DNA from: an uncultured Roseovarius sp.
Lineage (GTDB): Bacteria > Pseudomonadota > Alphaproteobacteria > Rhodobacterales > Rhodobacteraceae
Assembly: GCA_947497295.1 (NCBI GenBank)
Contig: CANMFU010000001.1
Location: 992,001 to 1,056,000 of the forward strand
Reading direction: 5' to 3'
DNA: 64,000 nt
The notes under the pieces were generated by a model. It saw nothing but the letters and a program-made list of their open reading frames with translations. It was not told the DNA's origin and did not search any database. The position numbers and the translations under genes were made by a program. Shown one piece after another: positions 51,706 through 61,063 of this stretch. Position 1 is the first letter of the stretch. Every line of letters begins with the position of its first letter.

Positions 51706-52161
51706 CGGCAACACCGTGGTCGATTTGATTTCCTCCATCGACAGCAATGCCGTGACGTTATGCACCTTCACTTCCGAAATCAGCGCTTGATAGAATGTAT
51801 CGTAGGCGCGTGCATTTTCGACCCGCACCTTTAGGATGTAATCGATATCACCGGCGAGTCGGTGCGCTTCCTGCACTTCTGGGCGCCCTCGGAGCGCGCG
51901 CAGAAACGCCTGCTGCCAGGCTGCGTCATGTTCGGACGTACGAATGAGAACGAAAAAGCACGCTTCGAACCCCAGCTTTTCTGCGTCCAGTAAATAGGTC
52001 TGATGGCGGATCACGCCAGCCTCGCGCATTTTGCGAATTCGATTCCATACAGGTGTCTTGGAGCTACCCACAGACTTGGCAATATCGTCCAGTGATTGAC
52101 CGCCATCGGCCTGTAATTCCCCGAGGATCTTCCGATCCAGATCGTCCAGCCGAACAGCCAT
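51700..52161 (-). CDS. Lrp/AsnC-family transcriptional regulator
   Basis: A 153-residue regulator: N-terminal HTH ([47 protein letters not shown]) and C-terminal RAM ligand domain. GGAGAATCAGGA precedes its ATG. It is divergent from the cysteine operon, an arrangement conserved in Rhodobacteraceae, so it probably controls sulfate assimilation in response to an amino acid; this is inference. It overlaps the 3' end of tpiA on the other strand. Confidence 0.92.
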   Translation of the reverse strand: MAVRLDDLDRKILGELQADGGQSLDDIAKSVGSSKTPVWNRIRKMREAGVIRHQTYLLDAEKLGFEACFFVLIRTSEHDAAWQQAFLRALRGRPEVQEAHRLAGDIDYILKVRVENARAYDTFYQALISEVKVHNVTALLSMEEIKSTTVLPL

Positions 52162-52288
52162 TCCTGATTCTCCCAGTTCTTGGAATTATGCCGTGACGTG
52201 GCGGGGTTTCCAGAACAAATTTCCTTATTTCCCGCCCCCCATGGCGTAGTAGCGGGAATATTTTCTATAAGAGGGCAAGTCAAACGGA

Positions 52289-52429
52289 ATGGAACAGGCC
52301 TTGAAACATTTCACCATCTTCACAACCGCAAACGCGCAAGCTGTCGCAATGCATCATCCTGCCGGCCTGCGAACCCATGTCATTCCGGGTGCCGCCCCCA
52401 GTCTTTATCCTCTTGAGGAGACCGTATAA
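52289..52429 (+). CDS. Possible 46-residue leader protein or cysG remnant ahead of the cysteine operon
   Basis: An ATG-started frame ending exactly one base before the DUF2849 ATG. The peptide starts MEQALKHFTIFTTANAQ and ends SLYPLEETV; GAGGG lies 13-17 bases ahead of it. In related genomes this place is usually taken by cysG (siroheme synthase), whose N-terminus often reads KHFPIF-like. The match is short, so a trimmed cysG remnant, a leader peptide or chance all remain possible. No cysteine residues are present, which argues against a cysteine attenuator. Confidence 0.35.
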   Translation: MEQALKHFTIFTTANAQAVAMHHPAGLRTHVIPGAAPSLYPLEETV

Positions 52430-52732
52430 ATGCCTCGCGAATTCACGCCTAAAGTGATTACGGCCAACGCTCTGCTTGAGGGCGATGTGGTCTACCTGAC
52501 GGAAAATGACAATTGGAGCCGTCGCCTTTCCGAGGCTGCCATCCTGATCGACGAGGCGGATGCGGATCTGCGTTTGCTGATGGCGCAGGGGCGCGCTTCC
52601 GAGGTCGTTGGCGCATATCTGGCGGATGTTACGGCACTGGGCAGTACGCCCACGCCCACTCATTTCCGCGAGGAATTCCGCCGTACCGGTCCCTCCAATT
52701 ATCTCCACGGCAAACAGGCAGAGACGCTCTGA
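52430..52732 (+). CDS. DUF2849 family protein
   Basis: A 100-residue soluble protein typical of the DUF2849 family that accompanies sulfite reductase genes in alphaproteobacteria. VITANALLEGDVVYLTENDNWSRRLSEAAI is the conserved core. Its role is unknown; position suggests help in sulfite reductase or siroheme assembly. GAGGAG precedes the ATG and its stop overlaps the cysI start by one base (TGATG). Confidence 0.9.
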   Translation: MPREFTPKVITANALLEGDVVYLTENDNWSRRLSEAAILIDEADADLRLLMAQGRASEVVGAYLADVTALGSTPTPTHFREEFRRTGPSNYLHGKQAETL

Positions 52733-54429
52733 TGTATACTTACAGCGAATTTGACGCCGCCTTCGTGGCCGAGCGTAACCGCCAGTTCCGCGCCCAGGTG
52801 GCGCGCCGCGTCGATGGCAGCCTGACCGAAGACGAATTCAAGCCGCTGCGCCTGATGAACGGCCTCTATCTGCAACTGCATGCCTATATGCTGCGTGTGG
52901 CAATCCCCTATGGCACGTTGGGCGGCCATCAGATGCGCCAGTTGGCGATGATCGCCGAGCGCTGGGACAAGGGCTATGGTCATTTCACTACCCGTCAGAA
53001 TATCCAGTATAACTGGCCCAAGCTGGCCGAAGTGCCAGATATTCTGGACGCTTTGGGCGACGTGCAGATGCATGCGATCCAGACCAGCGGTAACACCATT
53101 CGCAACGTCACCGCCGACCACTTCGCCGGGGCCGCCGCTGACGAGGTGGCAGATCCGCGTCCCATCGCCGAATTGATTCGCCAGTGGTCGACAGACCACC
53201 CCGAATTTCAGTTTCTGCCGCGTAAATTCAAGGTGGCCGTCACCGGCAGCCCCATGGATCGTGCCGTGACCCTGGCGCATGATATCGGCCTGCGCATCGT
53301 GCGGCGCGGCGATGAAATTGGCTATCAGGTTCTGGTGGGCGGCGGTTTGGGCCGCACGCCTATGATCGGCAAGGTGCTGAATGACTTTCTTCCCGAGGAA
53401 GATCTGCTGCCCTATCTGGAGGCTGTCGTCAGCGTTTGGAATTCAATCGGGCGGCGCGATAACAAGTTCAAGTCGCGCATTAAGATCACAGTGCATGAGC
53501 ATGGAATCGAGGATATATCTGCCCGCGTCAATGCGCGCTATGCGCTCATCCGGCCGCAATTCACCGGCATAGACCAGCAAGTTCTAGGTGCGATTCGTGC
53601 CGATTTTGCACCGCCTGTATTCCGCATTGCGACAACCGATGCCTATGATGCTGCACGTTCCGCCGACCCGGTGTTTCGTGCTTGGACCGACACCAATCTG
53701 GCGAAGCACCGCGCGCCGGGCTATGCAATCGTGTCGATCAGCCTCAAAGCGCATGGCGAAACGCCCGGTGATGCCAGCGCCGAGCAGATGCGCGTCATGG
53801 CCGATCTGGCCGAACGCTATGGCCACGATGAGCTGCGCATCAGCCACGAGCAGAATGTCATTTTGCCGCATGTTCATAAATCCGATCTGCCAGCCGTGCA
53901 TGCGGCCCTGCGCAAGGTTCGGCTGGCAACGGCCAATATCGGTCTGATCAGCGATATCATTGCCTGCCCCGGGATGGATTACTGCGCGCTGGCGACCGCC
54001 CGTTCGATCCCTATCGCCCAGGAAATCTCGACCCGTTTCGACGCGCTGAAGCTGGAGCATGAGATTGGAGAAATGAAGATCAAGATCTCGGGCTGCATCA
54101 ACGCTTGCGGGCATCACCATGTGGGCCATATCGGCATCCTCGGTCTCGATCGGGCCGGCGTGGAGAGCTATCAGATCACTATTGGCGGCGATGGCGGCCC
54201 CGACGCGCAGCTGGGTGACCGCACCGGCCCCGGCTTTGCGGCTGAGGATATCGTGCCCGCAATCGAGACCATTATGCTGGCCTATCTGACCCTGCGTCGC
54301 TCCCCGTCCGAGACATTTCTGGCCGCCTATCGCCGCGTCGGGATGGACCCTTTCAAAGAGGCCCTTTATGGCAAAGCCGAAGCGGCAAAGGCCGCCAAGA
54401 GGAAAGCCGAGGCTCATGTCGCTGCCTGA
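52732..54429 (+). CDS. cysI: Nitrite/sulfite reductase haemoprotein (siroheme, 4Fe-4S)
   Basis: A 565-residue ferredoxin-type reductase with two repeats of the nitrite/sulfite reductase ferredoxin-like half domain and siroheme-4Fe-4S motif CPGMDYC and CINACGHHHVG in the C-terminal half. GYGHFTTRQNIQYNWPKL and QTSGNTIRNVTADH are family marks. In this operon (with APS reductase) it most likely reduces sulfite to sulfide. The start at 52732 (MYTYSEFDAAF) overlaps the DUF2849 stop. The end overlaps cysH by 14 bases. Confidence 0.94.
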   Translation: MYTYSEFDAAFVAERNRQFRAQVARRVDGSLTEDEFKPLRLMNGLYLQLHAYMLRVAIPYGTLGGHQMRQLAMIAERWDKGYGHFTTRQNIQYNWPKLAEVPDILDALGDVQMHAIQTSGNTIRNVTADHFAGAAADEVADPRPIAELIRQWSTDHPEFQFLPRKFKVAVTGSPMDRAVTLAHDIGLRIVRRGDEIGYQVLVGGGLGRTPMIGKVLNDFLPEEDLLPYLEAVVSVWNSIGRRDNKFKSRIKITVHEHGIEDISARVNARYALIRPQFTGIDQQVLGAIRADFAPPVFRIATTDAYDAARSADPVFRAWTDTNLAKHRAPGYAIVSISLKAHGETPGDASAEQMRVMADLAERYGHDELRISHEQNVILPHVHKSDLPAVHAALRKVRLATANIGLISDIIACPGMDYCALATARSIPIAQEISTRFDALKLEHEIGEMKIKISGCINACGHHHVGHIGILGLDRAGVESYQITIGGDGGPDAQLGDRTGPGFAAEDIVPAIETIMLAYLTLRRSPSETFLAAYRRVGMDPFKEALYGKAEAAKAAKRKAEAHVAA

Positions 54430-55174
54430 ACTGGAATACCCCGATCTGCCCGATTTGCACGCAAAGGCAGCCGCACTGAACGCGGCCTATCGGCATCATT
54501 CGGCGACAGACGTGTTGGCGCGGGCGCTGCATGACCCTGATGTGGGTCAACTTGCCCTCGTCTCCAGCTTTGGGGCCGAGTCTGTGGTGCTGCTGCATAT
54601 GGTCGCACTGGCACGCCGTGATACGCCGGTGATTTTTCTGGAAACGGGGATGCTGTTTACCGAAACGCTGGTCTACCAGCAGGAGCTGGCCGAGCGTCTG
54701 GGCCTGCGCGATATGCGTCTGATCCGCCCCGACCGCCGCGCCGCGCGCGAACAGGACCCCGCCGCGATGCTGCATCAGACTGATCCCGACGCCTGCTGCA
54801 CTCTGCGTAAATCATTGCCGTTGCAAGGCGCGCTGACGGGCTTCGACGGCTGGATCACCGGGCGTAAACGCTATCAGGGCGGCACCCGCGCAACGCTGGA
54901 TTTCTTCGAAGTTGAGGAGGGCGCGATGCGGCTGAAGGTCAATCCGCTGGCGCATTGGCAACAGGGTGACGCGCGCACTTACATTGAGGAAAACCGCCTG
55001 CCGCGCCATCCGCTGGTTGCCCAAGGCTATCCTTCCATCGGCTGCATGCCCTGCACCTCGCCGGTAAAACCGGGTGAAGATGAGCGCGCAGGCCGCTGGA
55101 AAGGAAGAGAAAAAACTGAATGTGGTATTCACTTTGTGGATGGAAAACCCGTAAGGCAAGGAGCAAATGCATGA
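54416..55174 (+). CDS. cysH: Adenylylsulfate (APS) reductase, assimilatory, thioredoxin-type
   Basis: A 252-residue enzyme reducing activated sulfate to sulfite. Adjacent Cys127-Cys128 (DACCTLRK) and Cys210-x2-Cys213 (IGCMPCTSPV) form the 4Fe-4S site that marks APS-using enzymes as opposed to cluster-free PAPS reductases. The catalytic Cys236 is in KTECGIH. VSSFGAESVVLLHM is the nucleotide-binding part. It begins inside the end of cysI after GAGG and its stop overlaps the next gene (ATGA). Confidence 0.94.
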   Translation: MSLPELEYPDLPDLHAKAAALNAAYRHHSATDVLARALHDPDVGQLALVSSFGAESVVLLHMVALARRDTPVIFLETGMLFTETLVYQQELAERLGLRDMRLIRPDRRAAREQDPAAMLHQTDPDACCTLRKSLPLQGALTGFDGWITGRKRYQGGTRATLDFFEVEEGAMRLKVNPLAHWQQGDARTYIEENRLPRHPLVAQGYPSIGCMPCTSPVKPGEDERAGRWKGREKTECGIHFVDGKPVRQGANA

Positions 55175-55575
55175 GCGTGATCGTAACCGATACTGGCTTT
55201 GGCCCCGATGACTGGACCCTGCCCATCGCGGCGCTGGAAGATGCGCGCGACGGCGTTGGCATCGACCTGCCCAGCAGCACCGATCCGGCTGAGCTGTCCG
55301 GACGCCTGCCGCAGATCAACATGATCCGCGTGGATTTTCCCAGTTCGGCCGATGGGCGCGGGTTCTCGATCGCGCGGCAATTGCGGCTGATGGGGTATCA
55401 GGGGCGCCTGCGGGCACGTGGTCATGTCCTGGCCGACCAATATGCGATGGCACGTCGCTGCGGCTTTGACGAGGTCGAAATCTCACAGGAGCTGGCCGAC
55501 CGTCAAACACAGGATCAGTGGATTTTTCGCGCAGACTGGCGCGCGCACGACTATCAGGCGCGGCTGCGGGGCTGA
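55171..55575 (+). CDS. DUF934 family protein (CysH-associated)
   Basis: A 134-residue protein. LPQINMIRVDFPSSADGRGFSIARQLR and GYQGRLRARGHVLADQYAMARRCGFDEVEI are the DUF934 pattern. Genes of this family routinely follow cysH or sulfite reductase in proteobacteria and are thought to be oxidoreductase accessory proteins; the exact role is not established. The ATG lies in the ATGA overlap with cysH. Confidence 0.9.
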   Translation: MSVIVTDTGFGPDDWTLPIAALEDARDGVGIDLPSSTDPAELSGRLPQINMIRVDFPSSADGRGFSIARQLRLMGYQGRLRARGHVLADQYAMARRCGFDEVEISQELADRQTQDQWIFRADWRAHDYQARLRG

Positions 55576-55639
55576 TCGTCGACTTCACCTGACACAGCGC
55601 AAAGACTATATAGGAGGCACCGGTTTAAAATGCCGGCTG

Positions 55640-56518
55640 ATGACCCATATGAACGAGATGAGCCAAGTGACCGACGCCCCCACAACCACCGCCACCGCGC
55701 CGACGCGCGACAAACCCGCCCTGCCCGACGCGCAGAAAGTGACGCAGGTGACGCATTGGACCGACCGGCTCTTTTCCTTTCGCGTGACGCGTCCCACGTC
55801 CCTGCGCTTTCGTTCGGGCGAATTTGTGATGATCGGGCTGATGGGCGATCCTGACCCGGCGACCGGCAAGCAAAAGCCGCTATTGCGCGCATATTCCATT
55901 GCCTCGCCGTCTTGGGATGATGAATTGGAGTTCTACTCGATCAAGGTCCAGGACGGCCCACTGACCTCGAAGCTGCAGCACATCCAGCCCGGCGATGAGA
56001 TTATCCTGCGCCCGAAACCCGTAGGCACGCTGGTGCATGATGCGCTGCTACCGGGCAAGCGGTTATGGCTCTTTGCCACCGGCACCGGTTTTGCGCCGTT
56101 TGCATCGCTTCTGCGCGATCCACAGACCTATGAGGATTATGACGAGGTTATCGTCACGCATACCTGCCGCACCGCCGGCGAACTGAAATACGGCGCAGAG
56201 CTGATCGACAGCATCCGTTCCGATGATCTGCTAGAGGAACTGATCGGTGAGGGTTTTGCAGACAAGCTGCGCTATTACCCCACCACAACCCGCGAAGAGA
56301 GCCCCAAGATGGGCCGCATCACCGATCTGATGCGCTCGGGCGAGGTGTTTGACGAGCTGGGCGTGCCGCCGCTGTCGCCGGAAAATGATCGCGCGATGAT
56401 CTGCGGCAATCTGGCCTTTAACCTCGACCTCAAGGCTTTGTTCGAGGAATACGGTCTGCGCGAGGGTGCAAATTCAGCGCCCCGCGAATACGTGGTGGAA
56501 AAGGCGTTTCTGGACTGA
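55640..56518 (+). CDS. fpr: Ferredoxin/flavodoxin-NADP reductase
   Basis: A 292-residue FAD enzyme. FAD binding: FRSGEFVMIGL and RAYSIASPSWDDELEFYSIKV; NADP binding: LFATGTGFAPFASLLRD and ICGNLAFNLDLKALFEEYG; the C-terminal end VVEKAFLD is typical of the bacterial Fpr class. It can supply electrons from NADPH to the ferredoxin that feeds the sulfite reductase encoded upstream. Starts at 55640, 55649 or 55658 are all possible; AGGAGG lies at 55612-55617, a little far from any of them. Confidence 0.93.
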   Translation: MTHMNEMSQVTDAPTTTATAPTRDKPALPDAQKVTQVTHWTDRLFSFRVTRPTSLRFRSGEFVMIGLMGDPDPATGKQKPLLRAYSIASPSWDDELEFYSIKVQDGPLTSKLQHIQPGDEIILRPKPVGTLVHDALLPGKRLWLFATGTGFAPFASLLRDPQTYEDYDEVIVTHTCRTAGELKYGAELIDSIRSDDLLEELIGEGFADKLRYYPTTTREESPKMGRITDLMRSGEVFDELGVPPLSPENDRAMICGNLAFNLDLKALFEEYGLREGANSAPREYVVEKAFLD

Positions 56519-56621
56519 TCCACCGCGCTTTGGCTACTGTTGATGGCGCCATGGCCCAAAAGACGTCGAGGTATATCGCCCTTGCGCGCGGCGCTCCCGC
56601 GCGCACGCGGTCATGCGTTCG

Positions 56622-57233
56622 TCAGGCCGCGGCGACCCAGTTCGCCATGTCCGGCAGCAGACTGTCCAGAATGGTCTGAAACGCGGCGACTATCGCAACC
56701 GGTTCGTCATTGGCGGCCGTCAACTGATTGCGGAACACTTGCGTCTTCAGCACGGTTTGGTCGCGATCGCGGAGCAAGGTCAGGCTGATATCAATCTTGG
56801 CGATGACCGCTTCACCCGCGATGTCGACCTGAAAGCTGTCGATGCGCGTCAGCAGCGCGTAATCAGGCACTGGCCCGCCCTCGCTGATGCCGACATACCC
56901 CATCCGGCCCGTGCCAGCGATGGACCGGATCAACAGGGATTGTACCACGCTGGGCAGCTCGTCCGCCCAGCGGGCATCGGGCAGATAGGTGATTGCTGCG
57001 CCGCTGGGTTTGATCATGATACGGTCGGTGTTGATGCCCGCAGGGGCATCGGCCCGCGCCACCAGCAATGTGCGGCCCGAGCGGCGCCCGGAGGTCGATC
57101 CCGGCGCCGGCGTCAAATCGTAGGTGTCCAGCGGCGTCGCCGCCGCGCTGATAGAGGACAGCGCGCTGCACCCTCCAAGGCTGGCCACCGCGCCCAGCAT
57201 CGCAAACCGGCGGGTCAGGTTCAGGGTATCCAT
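56622..57233 (-). CDS. ABC transport auxiliary lipoprotein (PqiC/LptE-like component of the MCE system)
   Basis: A 203-residue lipoprotein. The signal peptide has RRFAMLGAVASLGGCS with lipobox LGGC at about residue 22. The rest is the ABC-type transport auxiliary domain: TYDLTPAPG, LLVARADAPAGINTDRIMI, ITYLPDARWADELPSVVQSLLIRS. Such lipoproteins partner MCE proteins in carrying lipids across the periplasm. The start at 57233 is chosen for the signal peptide. It follows the MCE gene by 4 bp at the end of the operon. Confidence 0.9.
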   Translation of the reverse strand: MDTLNLTRRFAMLGAVASLGGCSALSSISAAATPLDTYDLTPAPGSTSGRRSGRTLLVARADAPAGINTDRIMIKPSGAAITYLPDARWADELPSVVQSLLIRSIAGTGRMGYVGISEGGPVPDYALLTRIDSFQVDIAGEAVIAKIDISLTLLRDRDQTVLKTQVFRNQLTAANDEPVAIVAAFQTILDSLLPDMANWVAAA

Positions 57234-57237
57234 AATG

Positions 57238-58953
57238 TCATCTCCGATATTCAGGCACGCGTCCATCAAGCAGGAAGCGCGCGGGATCTTTGCCGATACG
57301 GCGTACCAGCTGTTCCAGCGACTGGACCAGAGTGCGTGCCTCGCCGCTCAGGCGGCCCAGCTCATTCAGGCCATTGCCGGTGAAGTTGCGGATGCCGGGG
57401 GCGGCATCGCTGGTGATGCTTTGAACCTGGGCGACAACCCTGTCGGCTCGGGCAATCAGGCCGCGCAGGTCGGCGGTGATCTGCGGCAGATCGTCCGATA
57501 CTTGCTGCGCCGCGCCACCGATGCGGTCTGTTGCGGCGCGGATATCGGCCAGCGCCGGGGCAAAATCGGTTGAGAGCGCATCATCCGCCGTGTCAAAAGC
57601 CTGCCGTGCCGAGGCCAGCGCCTGGTCCGCAACGATCAGCGATCCGTCAATGCCATCCAGTGTTACGGTCGCGCGCGTGAACAGTTCGCTTGCCGCGTTG
57701 ACCGCGGCGCGCGTGTCATTAGCCAGCGGGTCCAGACGCTCTGTGAACCCGGCCATATCGCGCGCGGCCTTGTCGACCGCCTCGGAGGCGGTCGATACCG
57801 CGCTGCGGATATCGTTGACGACGGCGGGCACATCCGTGTCGATAACCGCCTCAATGCTGGCCATTGTGCGATTGGCGCCGGCCAGAACGTCGCGGGCGTC
57901 GGCGACCATCTGGGTGCCATCGCCGGCCACCAACGTGTTGACGCTGTTCGACGCGGTCGTCATCGCATCGAATGTGACACTGGCATCTGCCAGCGTTTTT
58001 TCCAACTCGCTCAGGCGGGCGTTCAGCAGTGTTGCTGTCTCATCAAACCCGTCCAGCGTGCCGGCCGATCTGGTCGATATGTCTGTGACGGCTGTGTTCA
58101 GAGCAGTGATTGTATCGGTAATCTGCGTCACAATGCCCGGCACCTGATCGCGCATCAGCACTTCGGCCTCGGCAAATGCGGCGCCGGCGCTGTCGATGGC
58201 GGCCCCGGAATTACCGATAGCTTCGTTGGCCGTGTCAAAAGCGCCGGTGGCCGAGGTCAGTGTCTGGTCCACATTAGCCAGCGTTTCCTCGGCTGCTGCG
58301 CCCAGAGTTTCCAGCCGCTCGCTAAAGCCGGAGATCTGTGCCGTCGCCTCGGACACGGTATTGGTGATGCTGGAAAAATCCGTCAGCGCCTGCTCCAGCC
58401 CGCCCGAGGCATCGCTGAGATTGATCAGGATATTCTGAACATAGGCTTGGTTTTCAGGTCCGGCAATTTCCTGAAACCGCTTTAGCAGATCGGTTGCCTC
58501 GGCGATCAGGTCCGGCGCGTCCTCGACCAGTTGCTGCACGGTTGAGCGGCGCGATGGAATGATGGGAGCTGTATCATCCGTCGATGTCAGCGGCGCCGCA
58601 TCGCCGCCCGTGCTGGTCAGCGAAATATAGGCAACGCCGGTCACCCCGGATGAGCTGAGCTGCGCCACGGTATTTTCGCGCACTGGCGTCTCTGCGTCCA
58701 CTTCGATGCCGACATAGACTTTGGACGGGTCCGGCTCGTAGATGTGCAATTCGATCACGCGGCCCACGTTGATGCCATTATAGACCACATCCCCCGACGA
58801 CGCGAGGCCCGAGACGTCGTCAAACAGGATGCCGTATTGCGCATATTGGCGATCCAATTGTACCGACGACAGCCAGACGGCAAAGCCAAGGCTGCCGAAT
58901 ATTCCCAAAAGGGTAAAGGCGCCGATCAGGATAAAGTTTGCACGGGTTTCCAT
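57238..58953 (-). CDS. mlaD: MCE-domain lipid transport protein (MlaD-like), long form
   Basis: A 571-residue protein anchored by one N-terminal helix (about 7-28) followed by a single MCE domain (about 38-115; LFDDVSGLASSGDVVYNGINVGRVIELHI). The remaining 450 residues are a Ser/Thr/Ala-rich, coiled-coil tail with repeated TLDG and TVSEAT-like segments, far longer than E. coli MlaD (183). It resembles PqiB/YebT or long needle-like MCE proteins in principle. ATG at 58953 with AAAAGG before it; a GTG codon just upstream is possible. It probably forms a channel for phospholipids across the periplasm. Confidence 0.92.
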   Translation of the reverse strand: METRANFILIGAFTLLGIFGSLGFAVWLSSVQLDRQYAQYGILFDDVSGLASSGDVVYNGINVGRVIELHIYEPDPSKVYVGIEVDAETPVRENTVAQLSSSGVTGVAYISLTSTGGDAAPLTSTDDTAPIIPSRRSTVQQLVEDAPDLIAEATDLLKRFQEIAGPENQAYVQNILINLSDASGGLEQALTDFSSITNTVSEATAQISGFSERLETLGAAAEETLANVDQTLTSATGAFDTANEAIGNSGAAIDSAGAAFAEAEVLMRDQVPGIVTQITDTITALNTAVTDISTRSAGTLDGFDETATLLNARLSELEKTLADASVTFDAMTTASNSVNTLVAGDGTQMVADARDVLAGANRTMASIEAVIDTDVPAVVNDIRSAVSTASEAVDKAARDMAGFTERLDPLANDTRAAVNAASELFTRATVTLDGIDGSLIVADQALASARQAFDTADDALSTDFAPALADIRAATDRIGGAAQQVSDDLPQITADLRGLIARADRVVAQVQSITSDAAPGIRNFTGNGLNELGRLSGEARTLVQSLEQLVRRIGKDPARFLLDGRVPEYRR

Positions 58954-58955
58954 CA

Positions 58956-59753
58956 CTACACCTTTTCATCACTACCCAGCGCCGCGCGGGCGCGCGGGCC
59001 ATGGAAATATTCATGGACCCAAGGGTGATCCACTTTCAGCATTTCCTGCATGGTGCCAACCGCCAGCACCTTTTTCTCCGCGAGCACCGCGACACGGTCG
59101 CAGATCGCATGCAGCGAATCCAGATCATGCGTGACCAGAAACACCGTCAGCCCCAAGGCTGCCTGTAGCTGACGGATCAACGTATCGAAGGCCGCCGCGC
59201 CGATCGGGTCGAGACCCGCCGTCGGTTCGTCCAGGAACACAATCTCGGGGTCCAGCGCGATAGCGCGGGCGAACCCTGCCCGTTTGCGCATGCCGCCCGA
59301 CAGCTCGGAGGGGAATTTGGTAAGCGCGTTTTGTTGCAGACCGACCATGCGCACCTTGATCCCGGCCAGCAGCTCGCGCAGGTCGTCGGGCAGGTCCAGC
59401 TGCTCACGCATCGGCGCCTCGACGTTTTGCTGCACGGTCAGCGACGAGAACAGCGCACCATCCTGAAACATCACGCCCCACCGGCGGCGCAGACGGCGGT
59501 ACTCCTCGGGAGAGGTGCCTGTCACGCTTTCGCCGAACACCTCGATACTGCCGGCATCAGGCGTCAAAAGACCGACGATTTGCTGGAGCAGCACCGATTT
59601 ACCGGTGCCGGACCCGCCGACAATGCCGATGATCTCGCCCCGGCGCACGTCCAGATCCAGCCCTTCATGCACGACATGCGTGCCAAAGGACTTGCCCAGC
59701 CCGCGCACCCGGATGATGGGCGGCTCTTCGGTCTGATCCATAGCGTTCATCAA
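58956..59753 (-). CDS. mlaF: ABC transporter ATPase of the MCE system (MlaF-like)
   Basis: A 265-residue ABC ATPase. Walker A GGSGTGKSVLL, signature LSGGMRKRAGFARAIALDP, Walker B IVFLDEPTAGLDP and His switch VFLVTHDLDS are all intact. It drives the permease encoded just upstream, with which it overlaps by 4 bp, and works with the MCE protein downstream. Inner leaflet, cytoplasmic side. Confidence 0.95.
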   Translation of the reverse strand: MMNAMDQTEEPPIIRVRGLGKSFGTHVVHEGLDLDVRRGEIIGIVGGSGTGKSVLLQQIVGLLTPDAGSIEVFGESVTGTSPEEYRRLRRRWGVMFQDGALFSSLTVQQNVEAPMREQLDLPDDLRELLAGIKVRMVGLQQNALTKFPSELSGGMRKRAGFARAIALDPEIVFLDEPTAGLDPIGAAAFDTLIRQLQAALGLTVFLVTHDLDSLHAICDRVAVLAEKKVLAVGTMQEMLKVDHPWVHEYFHGPRARAALGSDEKV

Positions 59754-60877
59754 ATACCCACCAACGCGAACACCACCGAAAACAGCGCGTCTGCCACAAT
59801 CACCATAAAGATCGACAGCACCACCGAGGTCGAGGTCAGACGCCCCAGCGATTCCGCGTCGCCGCCGACCTTCAACCCCTCATAGCAGCCGATGATCCCG
59901 ATAATCAGAGCAAAGAACGGTGCCTTGATCATGCCGACCAGAAAGTGCCAGACATCCGTATTGCTGACCAGCCGCGACTGGAACACCGACGGCGAAACGC
60001 CCAGTTCGATCCACGACATCACGGCGCCCCCCACCAACCCCGCAATGTCCGAGATCAATCCCAGCACCGGCAGCATCAGGATCAGCGCCAGAACCCGCGG
60101 CACCACAAGAATGTCGATCGGATCAAGGCCAAGGGTACGCATCGCGTCTACCTCTTCGCGCATCTTCATGGATCCGATGGCGGCGGTGTAGGCCGACCCG
60201 GACCGCCCGGCGACGACGATAGAGGTCAGCAGGATCCCCAGTTCGCGCAAAACAGATATCGCGATCAGGTCGACAACGAACACCTCTGCTCCGAATTGGC
60301 GCAACTGGACCGAGCCCTGAAACGCCAGCACGACACCAATTAGGAACGACATCAGCGCCACGATCGGAATCGCCGCCCAGCCGACCTCTTGCATGTGATG
60401 CACCAGCGACGTCAGCCGCAAGCGGCGCGGATGGATCAGCGTATAGCCCAGCGACGCGATAACCTGCCCCAGAAAGCTGGTCAGCTCTACTGCTGTATGG
60501 CCGGTCGCAACCGTCTTGCGTCCCAGTGCCTCCATTCGGTCGGCGAGGCTGCGGCGCCCTGATCCAACGGCATCCTCGGGCGGCATATTGCGTCGGACGG
60601 TTTCCAGCAACTGGTGCTGCGCGTCGTTTGCGCCGGTGATCGCAATATTGCCTGCGCCGTTGACCAGTCGGGTCTGCGCGTCGACGACATACCACGCGCC
60701 GGCAGTGTCCATGTGGCGCACCTGCGCGATATCGATGGCGCGCGCGCCCTCATGGGATTGCGGCAGCGTGGCGATATTTTCAATCAGAAGGCTACCGGAC
60801 AGCATCAGGCAACCGTCCGAAACATGTGCTTCGGGTGGGTGCCGCGCGCTGGTGTTACCGCCCGAATCGCGGATCAT
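59750..60877 (-). CDS. mlaE: MCE-system permease with N-terminal STAS domain (MlaE-MlaB-like)
   Basis: A 375-residue inner membrane permease. Residues about 15-105 form a STAS-like domain (LSGSLLIENIATLP, IDIAQVRHMDTAGAWYVVDAQ), the role played by separate MlaB in E. coli. Residues about 130-375 are the MlaE permease with several helices; ISVLRELGILLTSIVVAGRSGSAYTAAIGSMKMREEVDAM is the signature. GGGGAG precedes the ATG. First gene of the permease-ATPase-MCE-lipoprotein operon. Confidence 0.94.
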   Translation of the reverse strand: MIRDSGGNTSARHPPEAHVSDGCLMLSGSLLIENIATLPQSHEGARAIDIAQVRHMDTAGAWYVVDAQTRLVNGAGNIAITGANDAQHQLLETVRRNMPPEDAVGSGRRSLADRMEALGRKTVATGHTAVELTSFLGQVIASLGYTLIHPRRLRLTSLVHHMQEVGWAAIPIVALMSFLIGVVLAFQGSVQLRQFGAEVFVVDLIAISVLRELGILLTSIVVAGRSGSAYTAAIGSMKMREEVDAMRTLGLDPIDILVVPRVLALILMLPVLGLISDIAGLVGGAVMSWIELGVSPSVFQSRLVSNTDVWHFLVGMIKAPFFALIIGIIGCYEGLKVGGDAESLGRLTSTSVVLSIFMVIVADALFSVVFALVGI

Positions 60878-61063
60878 GTCGACACTCCCCTTCGTAGTGC
60901 GACCCTTCTACACATATGGCAAATCAATACCACACCGCATAACCGGCTGAAAACCGCTTGCGGCGTGCATGATGTCGCACTTTGCCCTATTGATCGCATA
61001 GGTAGTTCGGGGGATCACGCCAAAGTCGGCATCGTGCAGCATTCCCAATGAAGGGGTATGAAA

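Noticed and set aside
54416..55174. PAPS reductase assignment for cysH
   Set aside because: The CC...CxxC cysteine set for a 4Fe-4S cluster marks APS-type reductases.
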